Shown here: positions 6,521 to 12,342 of the stretch, in pieces
Layout: every line of letters begins with the position of its first letter
How positions within the stretch are numbered: the stretch's first letter is position 1
Assembly: GCA_947304065.1 (NCBI GenBank)
Contig: CAMZAI010000069.1
Coordinates: forward strand, 1 to 12,342
From: an uncultured Clostridia bacterium
Lineage (GTDB): Bacteria > Bacillota > Clostridia > Lachnospirales > Lachnospiraceae
Direction of reading: 5' to 3'
Length of the DNA stretch: 12,342 nucleotides
Position numbers and translations under genes: made by a program
The notes under the pieces: model-generated
Told to the model about the DNA's origin: nothing
What the model saw: only the letters and a program-made list of their open reading frames with translations
Databases searched by the model: none

Positions 6521-6560
6521 AGGCAAGCAGAATTCGGCGGAGCCGAAACTGCGGGTGCCT
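6521..6560 (+). promoter_or_regulatory. Structured 5' leader hairpin upstream of the PII-like gene
   Basis: Three stacked stems share one axis: AGGCA (6521-6525) with TGCCT (6556-6560), GCAG (6527-6530) with CTGC (6549-6552), and TTCGGC (6533-6538) with GCCGAA (6542-6547) around a GGA loop. That is 15 pairs with only small internal loops. A mini-hairpin heptamer GCGAAGC (6564-6570) and the ribosome site AAGGAGG (6573-6579) follow. GCCT (6557-6560) could alternatively pair with AGGC (6577-6580), overlapping the ribosome site. It does not match a riboswitch I recognise. Confidence 0.5.
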
Positions 6561-6586
6561 GGAGCGAAGCGGAAGGAGGCTTTAAT

Positions 6587-6928
6587 ATGCAGTTACTTAC
6601 TTTAATACTTAAGAACGATACTAAGCTTGACGAGATACTGAAGAATCTTGCTGAAGAGGGCGTTCGGGGAGGAACGATCCTCGAAGGACGCGGAATGGGC
6701 GAACAGCTCGCGAACATGGAAGATTTACCGATGTTCGGCATGCTGCGCCATCTGCTGAAGGATGAGGAGACGCCCAACTGCAAGGTTGTGCTGTTCGTAT
6801 TGAAGGACGAGCAGATCGTTCACGCGCGCACAACCATTAAAAAACTGATCAACCTGAAGGAGCCCAATTCCGGCATTATGTTTGAGATCCCGATCACTTA
6901 TGTTTCGGGACTCAGCGAAGCGGATTAA
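6587..6928 (+). CDS. PII-like signalling protein (P-II superfamily)
   Basis: A 113-residue cytoplasmic protein, the usual PII length (about 112). The N-terminus resembles PII: beta-1 LLTLILKND, helix KLDEILKNLAEEGVRG, strand GGTILEGRGMGEQL. The segment about 38-65 occupies the place of the T-loop but lacks the canonical uridylylated tyrosine motif. The second half repeats the ferredoxin-like unit (KVVLFVLKDEQIVHARTTIKKLI, then IMFEIPITYV). PII proteins are trimers that bind adenine nucleotides and, depending on branch, 2-oxoglutarate, bicarbonate or cyclic nucleotides, and often control a transporter encoded nearby. AAGGAGG lies 7 bases before the ATG. The antiporter gene begins 15 bases downstream, so regulation of that antiporter is the natural hypothesis. 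Superfamily fairly sure; ligand unknown. Confidence 0.75.
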   Translation: MQLLTLILKNDTKLDEILKNLAEEGVRGGTILEGRGMGEQLANMEDLPMFGMLRHLLKDEETPNCKVVLFVLKDEQIVHARTTIKKLINLKEPNSGIMFEIPITYVSGLSEAD

Positions 6929-6943
6929 AAGAGAGGTGTAAAA

Positions 6944-8161
6944 ATGTTGCCTGATCTTAATCTTAATATACTGACCTTTCTCTCGATAGCGATAATATTC
7001 GCGCTGCTCTCGAGCAAGGTCATGAAGCTTGTAAAGCTGCCGAATGTCACCGGTTATCTGATAATCGGTCTGCTCCTGGGGCCTTTCTGCCTCAATCTGA
7101 TCCCTGCGGATGCAGTTGACACGCTGAGTTTCATACCGACCGTGGCGCTGGGCTTTATAGCATTCTCGATCGGTGCCGAATTCAGACTGAGCTACCTGAA
7201 AAAAGTCGGAAAGACTCCCGTAGTGATCGCGATCTGCGAATCGCTCGGAGCAGTACTTGTGGTGGATCTTGCGCTGATCCTCACAGGCAATAGCGTTCCG
7301 TTCTCACTCTGCCTCGGCGCTATCGCCGCAGCTACCGCTCCCGCGGCCACGCTGATGGTCGTAAAGCAGTACAAGGCAAAGGGCGAGCTCACCGAAACGC
7401 TTCTGGCCGTTGTGGCGATAGATGACGCCACCGCGCTCATGTTCTTCGGAATCTCCGTAGCGATCGCGCAGAGCATCGAGACAGGCGGAGCGGGTTCGAT
7501 CCTTGTGACGATCCTTAAGCCTATAGGAGAAATATTAGGTTCACTCCTGCTCGGAGCAGTATTCGGAGTACTGTTCAGATTCCTTGTAAAATGGTTCACC
7601 GGACGCGGGAACCGTCTTTCGGTCACCTACGCGATGGTGTTCGCGTGCATCGGCATTTCGGAGCTGCTCGGACTTTCCGCGCTGCTTGCCTGCATGATCC
7701 TCGGCGCCGTTCTCGTAAATACCTCGAATGTCAGCGATAAGATATTCGAACAGGCCGACCGTATGACGCCTCCGCTGTTCATGATGTTCTTCTTCCTTTC
7801 GGGAGCGGGACTCGACATTACGCTGATCCCGCAGGTCGGCGTGATCGGAATAATTTACGTGCTCTTCAGGGTTGCGGGTAAGGTCGGAGGTGCCGCGATC
7901 GGCGGAAAGCTCTGCCATGCTCCCGCGAAGATACAGAAATATCTGGGATTCACGCTCGTGCCTCAGGCCGGCGTGGCGATCGGTCTTGCGACGACTGCGC
8001 TCAAGATCGTTCCCGACCACGGACCGCAGATCAAGACCATTATCCTCTGCGGCACCGTTATCTACGAACTGACCGGTCCCGTTATCACGAAGCTCGCCCT
8101 GAAGGCGGCGGGTGAGATCGAGGACGCGAATCTTGGGAAAAGCCCTGCGGCAAAGGCGTGA
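6944..8161 (+). CDS. CPA2-family cation:proton antiporter (Na+/H+ exchanger type)
   Basis: A 405-residue integral membrane protein with about 12-13 hydrophobic segments, starting near residue 8 and ending about 380, with a short hydrophilic tail. It exchanges monovalent cations (Na+ or K+) for protons. Core features: TAPAATL (131-137) in the first unwound helix, the ion-site pair Asp160-Asp161 in AIDDATAL, FRVAGK with Lys313 in the position of the NapA/NhaA lysine, and LVPQAGVAIGLA (338-349). The double aspartate resembles electrogenic NapA/NhaA-like members rather than KefC types. It lacks the C-terminal TrkA/RCK domain that regulates Kef proteins; the adjacent PII-like protein may supply regulation instead (inference). 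GAGAGGTG precedes the ATG by about 5 bases. No clear terminator follows it. Confidence 0.9.
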   Translation: MLPDLNLNILTFLSIAIIFALLSSKVMKLVKLPNVTGYLIIGLLLGPFCLNLIPADAVDTLSFIPTVALGFIAFSIGAEFRLSYLKKVGKTPVVIAICESLGAVLVVDLALILTGNSVPFSLCLGAIAAATAPAATLMVVKQYKAKGELTETLLAVVAIDDATALMFFGISVAIAQSIETGGAGSILVTILKPIGEILGSLLLGAVFGVLFRFLVKWFTGRGNRLSVTYAMVFACIGISELLGLSALLACMILGAVLVNTSNVSDKIFEQADRMTPPLFMMFFFLSGAGLDITLIPQVGVIGIIYVLFRVAGKVGGAAIGGKLCHAPAKIQKYLGFTLVPQAGVAIGLATTALKIVPDHGPQIKTIILCGTVIYELTGPVITKLALKAAGEIEDANLGKSPAAKA

Positions 8162-8168
8162 TTTGTGC

Positions 8169-8197
8169 TTGCTTTTGGTTTTTCGTTTTATTAAAAT
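8169..8197 (+). promoter_or_regulatory. Possible promoter for the repeat-domain lipoprotein operon
   Basis: TTGCTT (8169-8174), a 17-base spacer, and TAAAAT (8192-8197). The -10 matches five of six positions; the -35 only three. Transcription would start at about the ribosome site, giving a very short leader, so this is a weak call. Confidence 0.3.
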
Positions 8198-8204
8198 TGA
8201 TTGC

Positions 8205-8210
8205 AGGGGG
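8205..8210 (+). promoter_or_regulatory. Ribosome site deciding the lipoprotein start
   Basis: AGGGGG lies 4 bases before the ATG at 8215. An in-frame GTG at 8158 overlaps the antiporter stop and would add 19 residues in front of a complete lipoprotein signal, so 8215 is preferred. Confidence 0.55.
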
Positions 8211-8214
8211 ATTT

Positions 8215-9219
8215 ATGTTGAAAAAACCTGATCTTAAAAGGCTGTGCCTGTGTGCCGCGGCGGTAATCGTGATGACCGCGTTTTCGGCATGCACGCATAA
8301 GACCAAAGACCCTGCGGACGATGCGACGGCGACGCCGACGCAGCAGACGGCGAACATTTCCGCGACGCCTGCCGGTTCGGCCGGGAGCGCGACGCCGACT
8401 CCCGCGGATGATACGCCCACTCCGACTCCGGTTGAGACACCGGCGCCCACGGAAGAGCCGCTTCCCACACTGATGGAGACGGATCCCGATGACGATGATT
8501 CATCCTCTGTCGCCGGAAGCGATCTGAAGCCCACCCCGGGCCCCGGCGATGAGCCTGCGACCCCGACGCCCACTAAGGCGCCTGCGGACGGTGCCGAAAC
8601 GGACGCGCAGCGTTCTTCGGACTGGCAGGAGACATTTCTGGTATGGATCCCCGAGTTTACGGGCGGTATGTATCACGGATACGAGGCAGAAGAGACATTT
8701 GACAGAGCGAGCTTTGCCGGAGTCGATTCCGATGAGGTGCTCGCATACATAACAGAACTCGAAGAGGCCGGTTTTACTGTTGCAGCGAAGAGCGACGCGC
8801 ATGCTTCACGCATTGCCTATTCGGCGATGAACGCGGACAACTGGGCGGTTGAGGTCGATTACGGCGAGGGTTTCTTAAAAGTCGGTTCGGGTTATTATCC
8901 CGATGCTTCGGGAACTGCGGAGCGGCTGGAGCATATCTGGACGGTTACAGCGCTTGCGGAGCTTCCGAGGTTTGAGAGCGGGAACTTTGCTTCCGACGGC
9001 GAGAGTTCGGACGGCAGCGCGCATCACGCGATATTCGAGGATGTTACCGAGGACGACGTAAGGGCGTATATGCTGCTTGTTGCACAGGCGGGCTACACAG
9101 TGGACGCGGACGAGGGCGACTCGGACGGATTTATCTGGTATTCGGCGGAGAACGCCGACGGCGGGTTCTGCGATTTGACATATTATGACGGAATATTAAA
9201 GATCGAAGGCGGAAGATAA
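8215..9219 (+). CDS. Lipoprotein with Pro/Thr-rich linker and duplicated C-terminal domain, unknown function
   Basis: A 334-residue exported lipoprotein: Lys/Arg start, hydrophobic 10-23 and lipobox FSA-Cys26. Residues about 33-135 form a low-complexity Pro/Thr/Ala/Asp linker (TPTPADDTPTPTPVETPAPT), acting as a stalk from the membrane. The rest is two copies of one domain, about 140-226 and 245-332. Each has I/LP-x-F, an acidic helix ending AGFTV or AGYTV, and YSAxNADxxxxxxxY followed by FLKVG or ILKIEG. The fold looks like a small alpha/beta unit similar in style to uncharacterised Firmicutes lipoprotein domains that carry a Y-x-A-x-N motif; I cannot name the family with certainty. The stop overlaps the next start (TAATG), so it is coupled to the phosphopantetheinyl transferase gene. 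A role in binding at the cell surface is a guess. Confidence 0.8.
   Translation: MLKKPDLKRLCLCAAAVIVMTAFSACTHKTKDPADDATATPTQQTANISATPAGSAGSATPTPADDTPTPTPVETPAPTEEPLPTLMETDPDDDDSSSVAGSDLKPTPGPGDEPATPTPTKAPADGAETDAQRSSDWQETFLVWIPEFTGGMYHGYEAEETFDRASFAGVDSDEVLAYITELEEAGFTVAAKSDAHASRIAYSAMNADNWAVEVDYGEGFLKVGSGYYPDASGTAERLEHIWTVTALAELPRFESGNFASDGESSDGSAHHAIFEDVTEDDVRAYMLLVAQAGYTVDADEGDSDGFIWYSAENADGGFCDLTYYDGILKIEGGR
8632..9210 (+). repeat. Intragenic domain duplication (two copies of about 87 residues)
   Basis: Copy A covers about 8632-8892 and copy B about 8947-9210. The shared pattern is I/LPxF, SFAGVDSDEVLAYITELEEAGFTV against AIFEDVTEDDVRAYMLLVAQAGYTV by position, then YSAMNAD/YSAENAD and GFLKVG/GILKIEG. 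The copies have diverged well at protein level, so the duplication is old. Confidence 0.75.
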
Positions 9220-9914
9220 TGGATGCACTGAAGGTCTATATTGTGGATACGCACGACGAGAGCTTTGCGGAAAACCGCGAGGCTCTGGCTCGTATGCTCT
9301 CCCCTTACCGCAGGGCGAAGCTTGAGCGCTTTGCTTCGGGCGGATCGGAGGCGGCGTCGGAGCGCAGGATCAACAATTACGACCTTTGTCTGGCAGCAGG
9401 TCTCGTGACCGATATCGGCCTCAAGGACTACGGACTTCGCGAGAAGGACATGAAGTACGGGACCGCGGCGGGCGGTAAGCCTATATTCTTAAATCATCCG
9501 GAGATACGGTTCAATATTTCCCATGCGGGACATTTCGCCGTTGCGGCTTTTTCGGACGAATACGAGCCGGGCATCGATATAGAGGACTGCAGAAGGATCA
9601 GCAACCGCATCATCTTCAGCATCTTCGGTGAGGAAGAGCGAAAGCTCATCATGGAAGCTCCCGATGAGGAGACGAGGATGCGTATGTTCGGGCGTATCTG
9701 GACGGTCCGCGAGGCTTTTGTAAAAGCTACGGGACTCGGACTTGCGACGCCGAGAGACGCTTACTGCACGGTCATGAAGGAGGGCAGGCTGGCGATCAGC
9801 CAGAGAGTCTGCGAGGGCGAGTTCGGAACCAGGGAACTCACGCCCATCGGGGATTACTGCATTTCGGTAGTGGCCGGCAAAAACATACATTTTGAAAGAC
9901 AGGCAAGAGGTTAA
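9219..9914 (+). CDS. 4'-phosphopantetheinyl transferase (Sfp type)
   Basis: A 231-residue cytoplasmic enzyme that transfers the phosphopantetheine arm of coenzyme A onto a serine of an acyl or peptidyl carrier protein. Sfp-type motifs are all present: GKPIF (86-90) followed by RFNISHAGHFAVAAF (97-111), GIDIED (118-123, metal ligands Asp120 and Glu122), and WTVREAFVKATGLGL (161-175) with Glu165 and Lys169. An Arg replaces the usual Lys of the KEA motif; Arg also occurs there in the family. Length suits the single-chain Sfp class rather than the 120-residue AcpS class. The start overlaps the lipoprotein stop by one base and no separate ribosome site is needed if the two are coupled. No carrier protein, NRPS or PKS gene is visible nearby, so the target is unknown. 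Confidence 0.93.
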   Translation: MDALKVYIVDTHDESFAENREALARMLSPYRRAKLERFASGGSEAASERRINNYDLCLAAGLVTDIGLKDYGLREKDMKYGTAAGGKPIFLNHPEIRFNISHAGHFAVAAFSDEYEPGIDIEDCRRISNRIIFSIFGEEERKLIMEAPDEETRMRMFGRIWTVREAFVKATGLGLATPRDAYCTVMKEGRLAISQRVCEGEFGTRELTPIGDYCISVVAGKNIHFERQARG

Positions 9915-9919
9915 AGGAC

Positions 9920-10324
9920 ATGAAAAAGGTTATTACTTACGGAACTTACGATCTGCTCCACGTGGGTCACATCAATCTTCTCCGCCGCGCGAAGGAGCTC
10001 GGCGACTATCTGATCGTGGTGGTATCTTCGGACGAATTCAACGCGATAAAGGGCAAAAAAGCTTACTACAGCTTTGAGGACCGCAAAAAGATCCTTGAGG
10101 CTGTTAAATATGTGGATGAGGTTTTGCCTGAGTACACATGGGAGCAGAAGATCGACGACGTTGTGAAGAACAATGTCGATGTTTTCGTTATGGGCGATGA
10201 CTGGGCTGGAAAGTTTGATTTCCTCAAGGACTACTGCGAGGTTGTTTATCTGCCCAGGACAGAGGGCATTTCAACAAGTAAGATCAAAGAGGATCTCGGG
10301 CTGACAGGCTCGAAGGAAGATTAA
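9920..10324 (+). CDS. tagD: Glycerol-3-phosphate cytidylyltransferase (TagD-like)
   Basis: A 134-residue cytoplasmic enzyme, the usual TagD length (about 129-132). It makes CDP-glycerol from CTP and glycerol 3-phosphate, the activated donor for teichoic acids and other polyol-phosphate polymers. The nucleotidyltransferase signature is clear: YGTYDLLHVGHINLLRRAK with HVGH at 14-17, and the C-terminal RTEGISTSKI (114-123) used in CTP binding. GDDW at 93-96 is also typical. The ribosome site AGAGGT (9906-9911) lies inside the end of the preceding gene, whose stop is 5 bases away, so they share a transcript. No glycerol-phosphate polymerase is in the window. Related ethanolamine-phosphate or other polyol-phosphate cytidylyltransferases share these motifs, so substrate is likely but not certain. 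Confidence 0.9.
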   Translation: MKKVITYGTYDLLHVGHINLLRRAKELGDYLIVVVSSDEFNAIKGKKAYYSFEDRKKILEAVKYVDEVLPEYTWEQKIDDVVKNNVDVFVMGDDWAGKFDFLKDYCEVVYLPRTEGISTSKIKEDLGLTGSKED

Positions 10325-10363
10325 GATTACGCGCGGATCGGGGTAGGGAAAGACTTAGAGAAA

Positions 10364-10368
10364 GGGAG
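10364..10368 (+). promoter_or_regulatory. Ribosome site deciding the lysA start
   Basis: GGGAG lies 7 bases before the ATG at 10376 but only one base before the in-frame ATG at 10370. Spacing favours 10376. Confidence 0.6.
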
Positions 10369-10375
10369 AATGATT

Positions 10376-11662
10376 ATGCAGGACATAACCAAAGAAAAGA
10401 TTCCGTTTGTGACCAAAGAAATGGTCGAAGAGATCGAAAAAAAGTACCCCACGCCTTTCCATATCTATGACGAAAAAGGCATCAGGGAGAACGCGCGCAA
10501 GCTCAAAGAGGCGTTTGCCTGGAATAAGGGCTTTAAGGAGTTCTTTGCAGTTAAGGCTACTCCGAATCCCTTCATCATTCAGATACTGAAGGAAGAGGGC
10601 TGCGGCGTGGACTGCGCATCGATACAGGAGCTGTATCTGGCCGAGGCAGTGGGACTTAAAGAGGGCGACATCATGTTCTCCTCGAACGAGACTCCCGCGG
10701 GCGAATTCACGAAGGCCAGAGAGCTCGGAGCCTATATCAATCTCGACGATATCACGATGATCGACTTCCTGGACAAGGAGTGCGGCATCCCCGAGACCGT
10801 TTTCTGCCGTTTCAATCCCGGCGGATTCTACAATGTTTCTAACGGCATCATGGACAACCCCGGCGATTCGAAGTACGGAATGACGCGCCATCAGATCGCG
10901 GACGCTTTCCGCAGGCTCAAGGGCCTCGGCGTAAAGAAGTTCGGTATCCATGCGTTCCTGTGCAGCGGCGCGGTGACCAACGATTACTATCCGATGCTCG
11001 CGAAGGATCTGTTCCAGCTCGCGGTTGAGCTGAAGGAAGAGACCGACGCCGACATCTGCTATATCAATCTTTCCGGCGGAGTAGGAGTCCCTTACCGTCC
11101 CGGAGTTAAGCCCTGCGACATCATGAAGATAGGCGAGGGCGTGCGCGCGGCATACGAGGAGGTTATCACTCCCGCGGGCATGGAAGTGGCCATTTTCACG
11201 GAGCTCGGCCGCTTTATGCTTGCGCCTTACGGCCATCTGATCGTAAAGGCTATCCACGAGAAGCACATTTACAAAGAATATATAGGCGTTAACGCATGCG
11301 CGGCGAACCTTATGCGTCCCGCCATGTACGGCGCTTATCACCATATCACGGTTCTGGGCAAGGAGGACGCCGAGCCCGATCACAAATACGACGTGGTCGG
11401 CAATCTCTGCGAGAACAACGACAAATTCGCGATCGACCGCGACCTTCCGAGGATCGACATGGGAGATTATCTCTGCATCCACGACACGGGAGCGCACGGC
11501 TTCGCGATGGGCTACAACTACAACGGAATGCTCCGTTCCGCAGAACTCCTGCTTAAGGAAGACGGACAGGTTCAGCTGATCCGCCGTGCGGAGACTCCGA
11601 AGGATTACTTCGCAACGTTCGATTTCTGCGATGTTATGAAGGGAGCGGGCTACGAGAAATAA
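10376..11662 (+). CDS. lysA: Diaminopimelate decarboxylase (divergent clostridial type)
   Basis: A 428-residue PLP enzyme of the alanine-racemase fold that converts meso-diaminopimelate to L-lysine, the last step of lysine synthesis and a drain on the DAP used in peptidoglycan. Numbering from this start, Lys60 in FFAVKATPNP carries PLP; GIHAFLCSG (190-198) replaces the common HxHIGS form; NLSGGVGVPY (231-240) is the glycine-rich phosphate site; ELGRFM (276-281) follows; GNLCENNDKFA (342-352) holds the active-site Cys-Glu pair; and HDTGAHGFAMGYNYNG (369-384) supplies the substrate-site tyrosines. The TPFHIYDEKGIRENA start and HAFL form are those of the divergent Lachnospiraceae/Bacteroidetes group. 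The gene is 51 bases after tagD with no terminator or clear promoter between, so read-through is likely. Confidence 0.93.
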   Translation: MQDITKEKIPFVTKEMVEEIEKKYPTPFHIYDEKGIRENARKLKEAFAWNKGFKEFFAVKATPNPFIIQILKEEGCGVDCASIQELYLAEAVGLKEGDIMFSSNETPAGEFTKARELGAYINLDDITMIDFLDKECGIPETVFCRFNPGGFYNVSNGIMDNPGDSKYGMTRHQIADAFRRLKGLGVKKFGIHAFLCSGAVTNDYYPMLAKDLFQLAVELKEETDADICYINLSGGVGVPYRPGVKPCDIMKIGEGVRAAYEEVITPAGMEVAIFTELGRFMLAPYGHLIVKAIHEKHIYKEYIGVNACAANLMRPAMYGAYHHITVLGKEDAEPDHKYDVVGNLCENNDKFAIDRDLPRIDMGDYLCIHDTGAHGFAMGYNYNGMLRSAELLLKEDGQVQLIRRAETPKDYFATFDFCDVMKGAGYEK

Positions 11663-11683
11663 GCCCGCGCAGCCCTGAAGGGC
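11645..11683 (+). other. Paired hairpins at the end of lysA, no T-run
   Basis: GCGGGCT (11645-11651) faces AGCCCGC (11662-11668) across the lysA stop codon, and GCCC-TGAA-GGGC (11672-11683) follows directly. There is no T-run, so this is not a canonical terminator. It may be an mRNA-stability or attenuation structure between lysA and the topoisomerase gene. Confidence 0.4.
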
Positions 11684-11716
11684 GGCAAAGCAACAAATGT
11701 TACAAGGGGAACAGTA

Positions 11717-12342
11717 ATGGCAGCACACTATGACGGCAGCGACATAATGGTTTTAAAGGGACTCGAGGCAGTCCGCAAGCGTCCGGGTATGTACATCGGA
11801 TCGACGGGCAGCCGCGGTCTTCACCATCTCATCTGGGAGATCCTCGATAACGGAATCGACGAGCATCTCGCCGGACACTGCAACCAGATCGAAATAACGC
11901 TCTTAAAGGACGGCGGCGTCCGTATCACGGACCACGGACGCGGCGTCCCGACAGACATCCATCCGACCGAACATATCCCCACGGTGCGTGTCGTTTATAC
12001 GATACTCCACGCGGGCGGTAAGTTCGGTAATTCGGTTTATAAGGTATCCGGAGGTTTGCACGGAGTAGGCGCATCTGTAGTTAACGCGCTTTCTTCGCGC
12101 TTTATCGTTGAGGTACGCCGCGACGGCAAGATCTACCGCGACGAGTACCATAACGGCGGAACACCCGTGGTGGAGCTCGTGAACGGCATGATCCCCGTGA
12201 CCGGCAAGACCACGAAGAGCGATACCGGCACCACCGTTACGTTCTATCCCGATCCGACCATATTTGACACCACAGAGTTCAAGGCCGAGATCATCATCAA
12301 GAAGCTCAAGGAGACCGCGTATCTGAACAAGGGTCTCACGCT
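11717..12342 (+). CDS. Type IIA DNA topoisomerase B subunit, GyrB/ParE (3' end outside window)
   Basis: The first 208 codons of the ATPase subunit of gyrase or topoisomerase IV, cut by the window edge. The subunit binds and hydrolyses ATP to drive strand passage with its GyrA/ParC partner. GHKL ATPase features are present: EAVRKRPGMYIGS (17-29), EILDNGIDEHLAG (41-53) with catalytic Glu41 and Mg-binding Asn45, DHGRGVP (72-78), LHAGGKF (97-103) and GGLHGVGASVVNALS (112-126). Small departures from the usual VDNSIDEA wording (LDNGIDEH) suggest a divergent paralogue. GyrB normally sits near the origin with recF and gyrA; this setting after lysA favours a ParE-type or second B subunit, but the N-terminus cannot settle it. 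AAGGGGA (11705-11710... about 6 bases before the ATG) is a good ribosome site. Confidence 0.92.
   Translation, partial: MAAHYDGSDIMVLKGLEAVRKRPGMYIGSTGSRGLHHLIWEILDNGIDEHLAGHCNQIEITLLKDGGVRITDHGRGVPTDIHPTEHIPTVRVVYTILHAGGKFGNSVYKVSGGLHGVGASVVNALSSRFIVEVRRDGKIYRDEYHNGGTPVVELVNGMIPVTGKTTKSDTGTTVTFYPDPTIFDTTEFKAEIIIKKLKETAYLNKGLT

Larger units (their letters stand above)
6257..6586. other. 330-base intergenic region without a protein gene
   Basis: Between the terminator and the PII-like gene no frame has both a ribosome site and plausible protein. Contents in order: the multi-hairpin element 6272-6377; an eight-base palindrome GAACGTTC (6383-6390); a small stem CTTG-TACG-CGAG (6401-6412); an A/T-rich stretch; a good promoter (6450-6478); and a structured leader (6521-6560). 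Confidence 0.7.

Noticed and set aside
6485..6586. Known riboswitch (for example c-di-AMP or c-di-GMP class) ahead of the PII-like gene
   Set aside because: The leader is only about 100 bases and I see none of the conserved motifs of those classes.
8138..8185. Terminator after the antiporter: AAAAGC (8138-8143) with GCTTTT (8171-8176) and a T-rich tail
   Set aside because: Six mostly A-T pairs around a 27-base loop is too weak, and it overlaps the coding end.
8158..8214. GTG start adding 19 residues to the repeat-domain lipoprotein
   Set aside because: It would put a second hydrophobic stretch before a complete lipoprotein signal; AGGGGG supports the ATG at 8215.
8085..8573. Long minus-strand open frame rich in Gly/Val/Ser
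   Set aside because: It is the reverse shadow of the Pro/Thr-rich linker of the lipoprotein, with no ribosome site or family motif.
10370..10375. lysA start at 10370
   Set aside because: GGGAG would be only one base from this ATG, against seven bases for the ATG at 10376.
10355..11728. 457-codon minus-strand open frame over lysA
   Set aside because: A reverse shadow of a well-conserved lysA; the translated product shows no domain and lysA motifs are complete on the plus strand.

Overview
The window looks like a chromosomal segment of a Clostridia-type Bacillota, most likely Lachnospiraceae or a close relative. The grounds are the divergent Lachnospiraceae-style diaminopimelate decarboxylase, a TagD-type cytidylyltransferase, an SRAP protein beginning MCYRYY, lipoboxes, strong AGGAGG-type ribosome sites and TTG/TATAAT promoters, with base composition a little above half GC by eye. 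This rests on pattern recognition; no search was run. I see no insertion sequence, prophage gene, CRISPR array, tRNA or rRNA.

Layout. (1) 1-1376, minus: the first 458 codons of an exported CotH-family protein kinase, cut by the window edge. (2) 1518-2582, plus: a lipoprotein tyrosine-phosphatase-fold enzyme, divergent from CotH across 141 bases that hold back-to-back promoters. (3) 5791 to 2591, minus: a three-gene operon of AraC-type regulator, PAS/degenerate GGDEF/EAL c-di-GMP phosphodiesterase, and SRAP (YedK/HMCES) abasic-site protein. The EAL and SRAP genes are one base apart. (4) 5996-6199, plus: a 67-residue unknown protein with its own promoter and a strong terminator. (5) 6257-6586, no protein gene: a nest of GAA-triloop hairpins inside a 9-bp outer stem, then a good promoter and a roughly 100-nt structured leader. 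(6) 6587-8161, plus: a PII-like protein and a CPA2 cation:proton antiporter. (7) 8215-11662, plus: a lipoprotein with a duplicated domain, a 4'-phosphopantetheinyl transferase, glycerol-3-phosphate cytidylyltransferase, and diaminopimelate decarboxylase, closely spaced. (8) 11717 to the end, plus: the start of a type IIA topoisomerase B subunit.

How the parts may work together. CotH and the secreted phosphatase could form an extracytoplasmic kinase/phosphatase pair. The AraC operon would tie an environmental signal to c-di-GMP breakdown and abasic-DNA handling. The PII-like protein is probably a ligand-sensing regulator of the antiporter next to it. TagD and LysA serve envelope building (polyol-phosphate polymer precursors, and meso-DAP/lysine). 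The candidates for something undescribed are the PII-like/antiporter module with its structured leader, the hairpin element at 6272-6377, and the kinase/phosphatase pair. None is proven by sequence alone.
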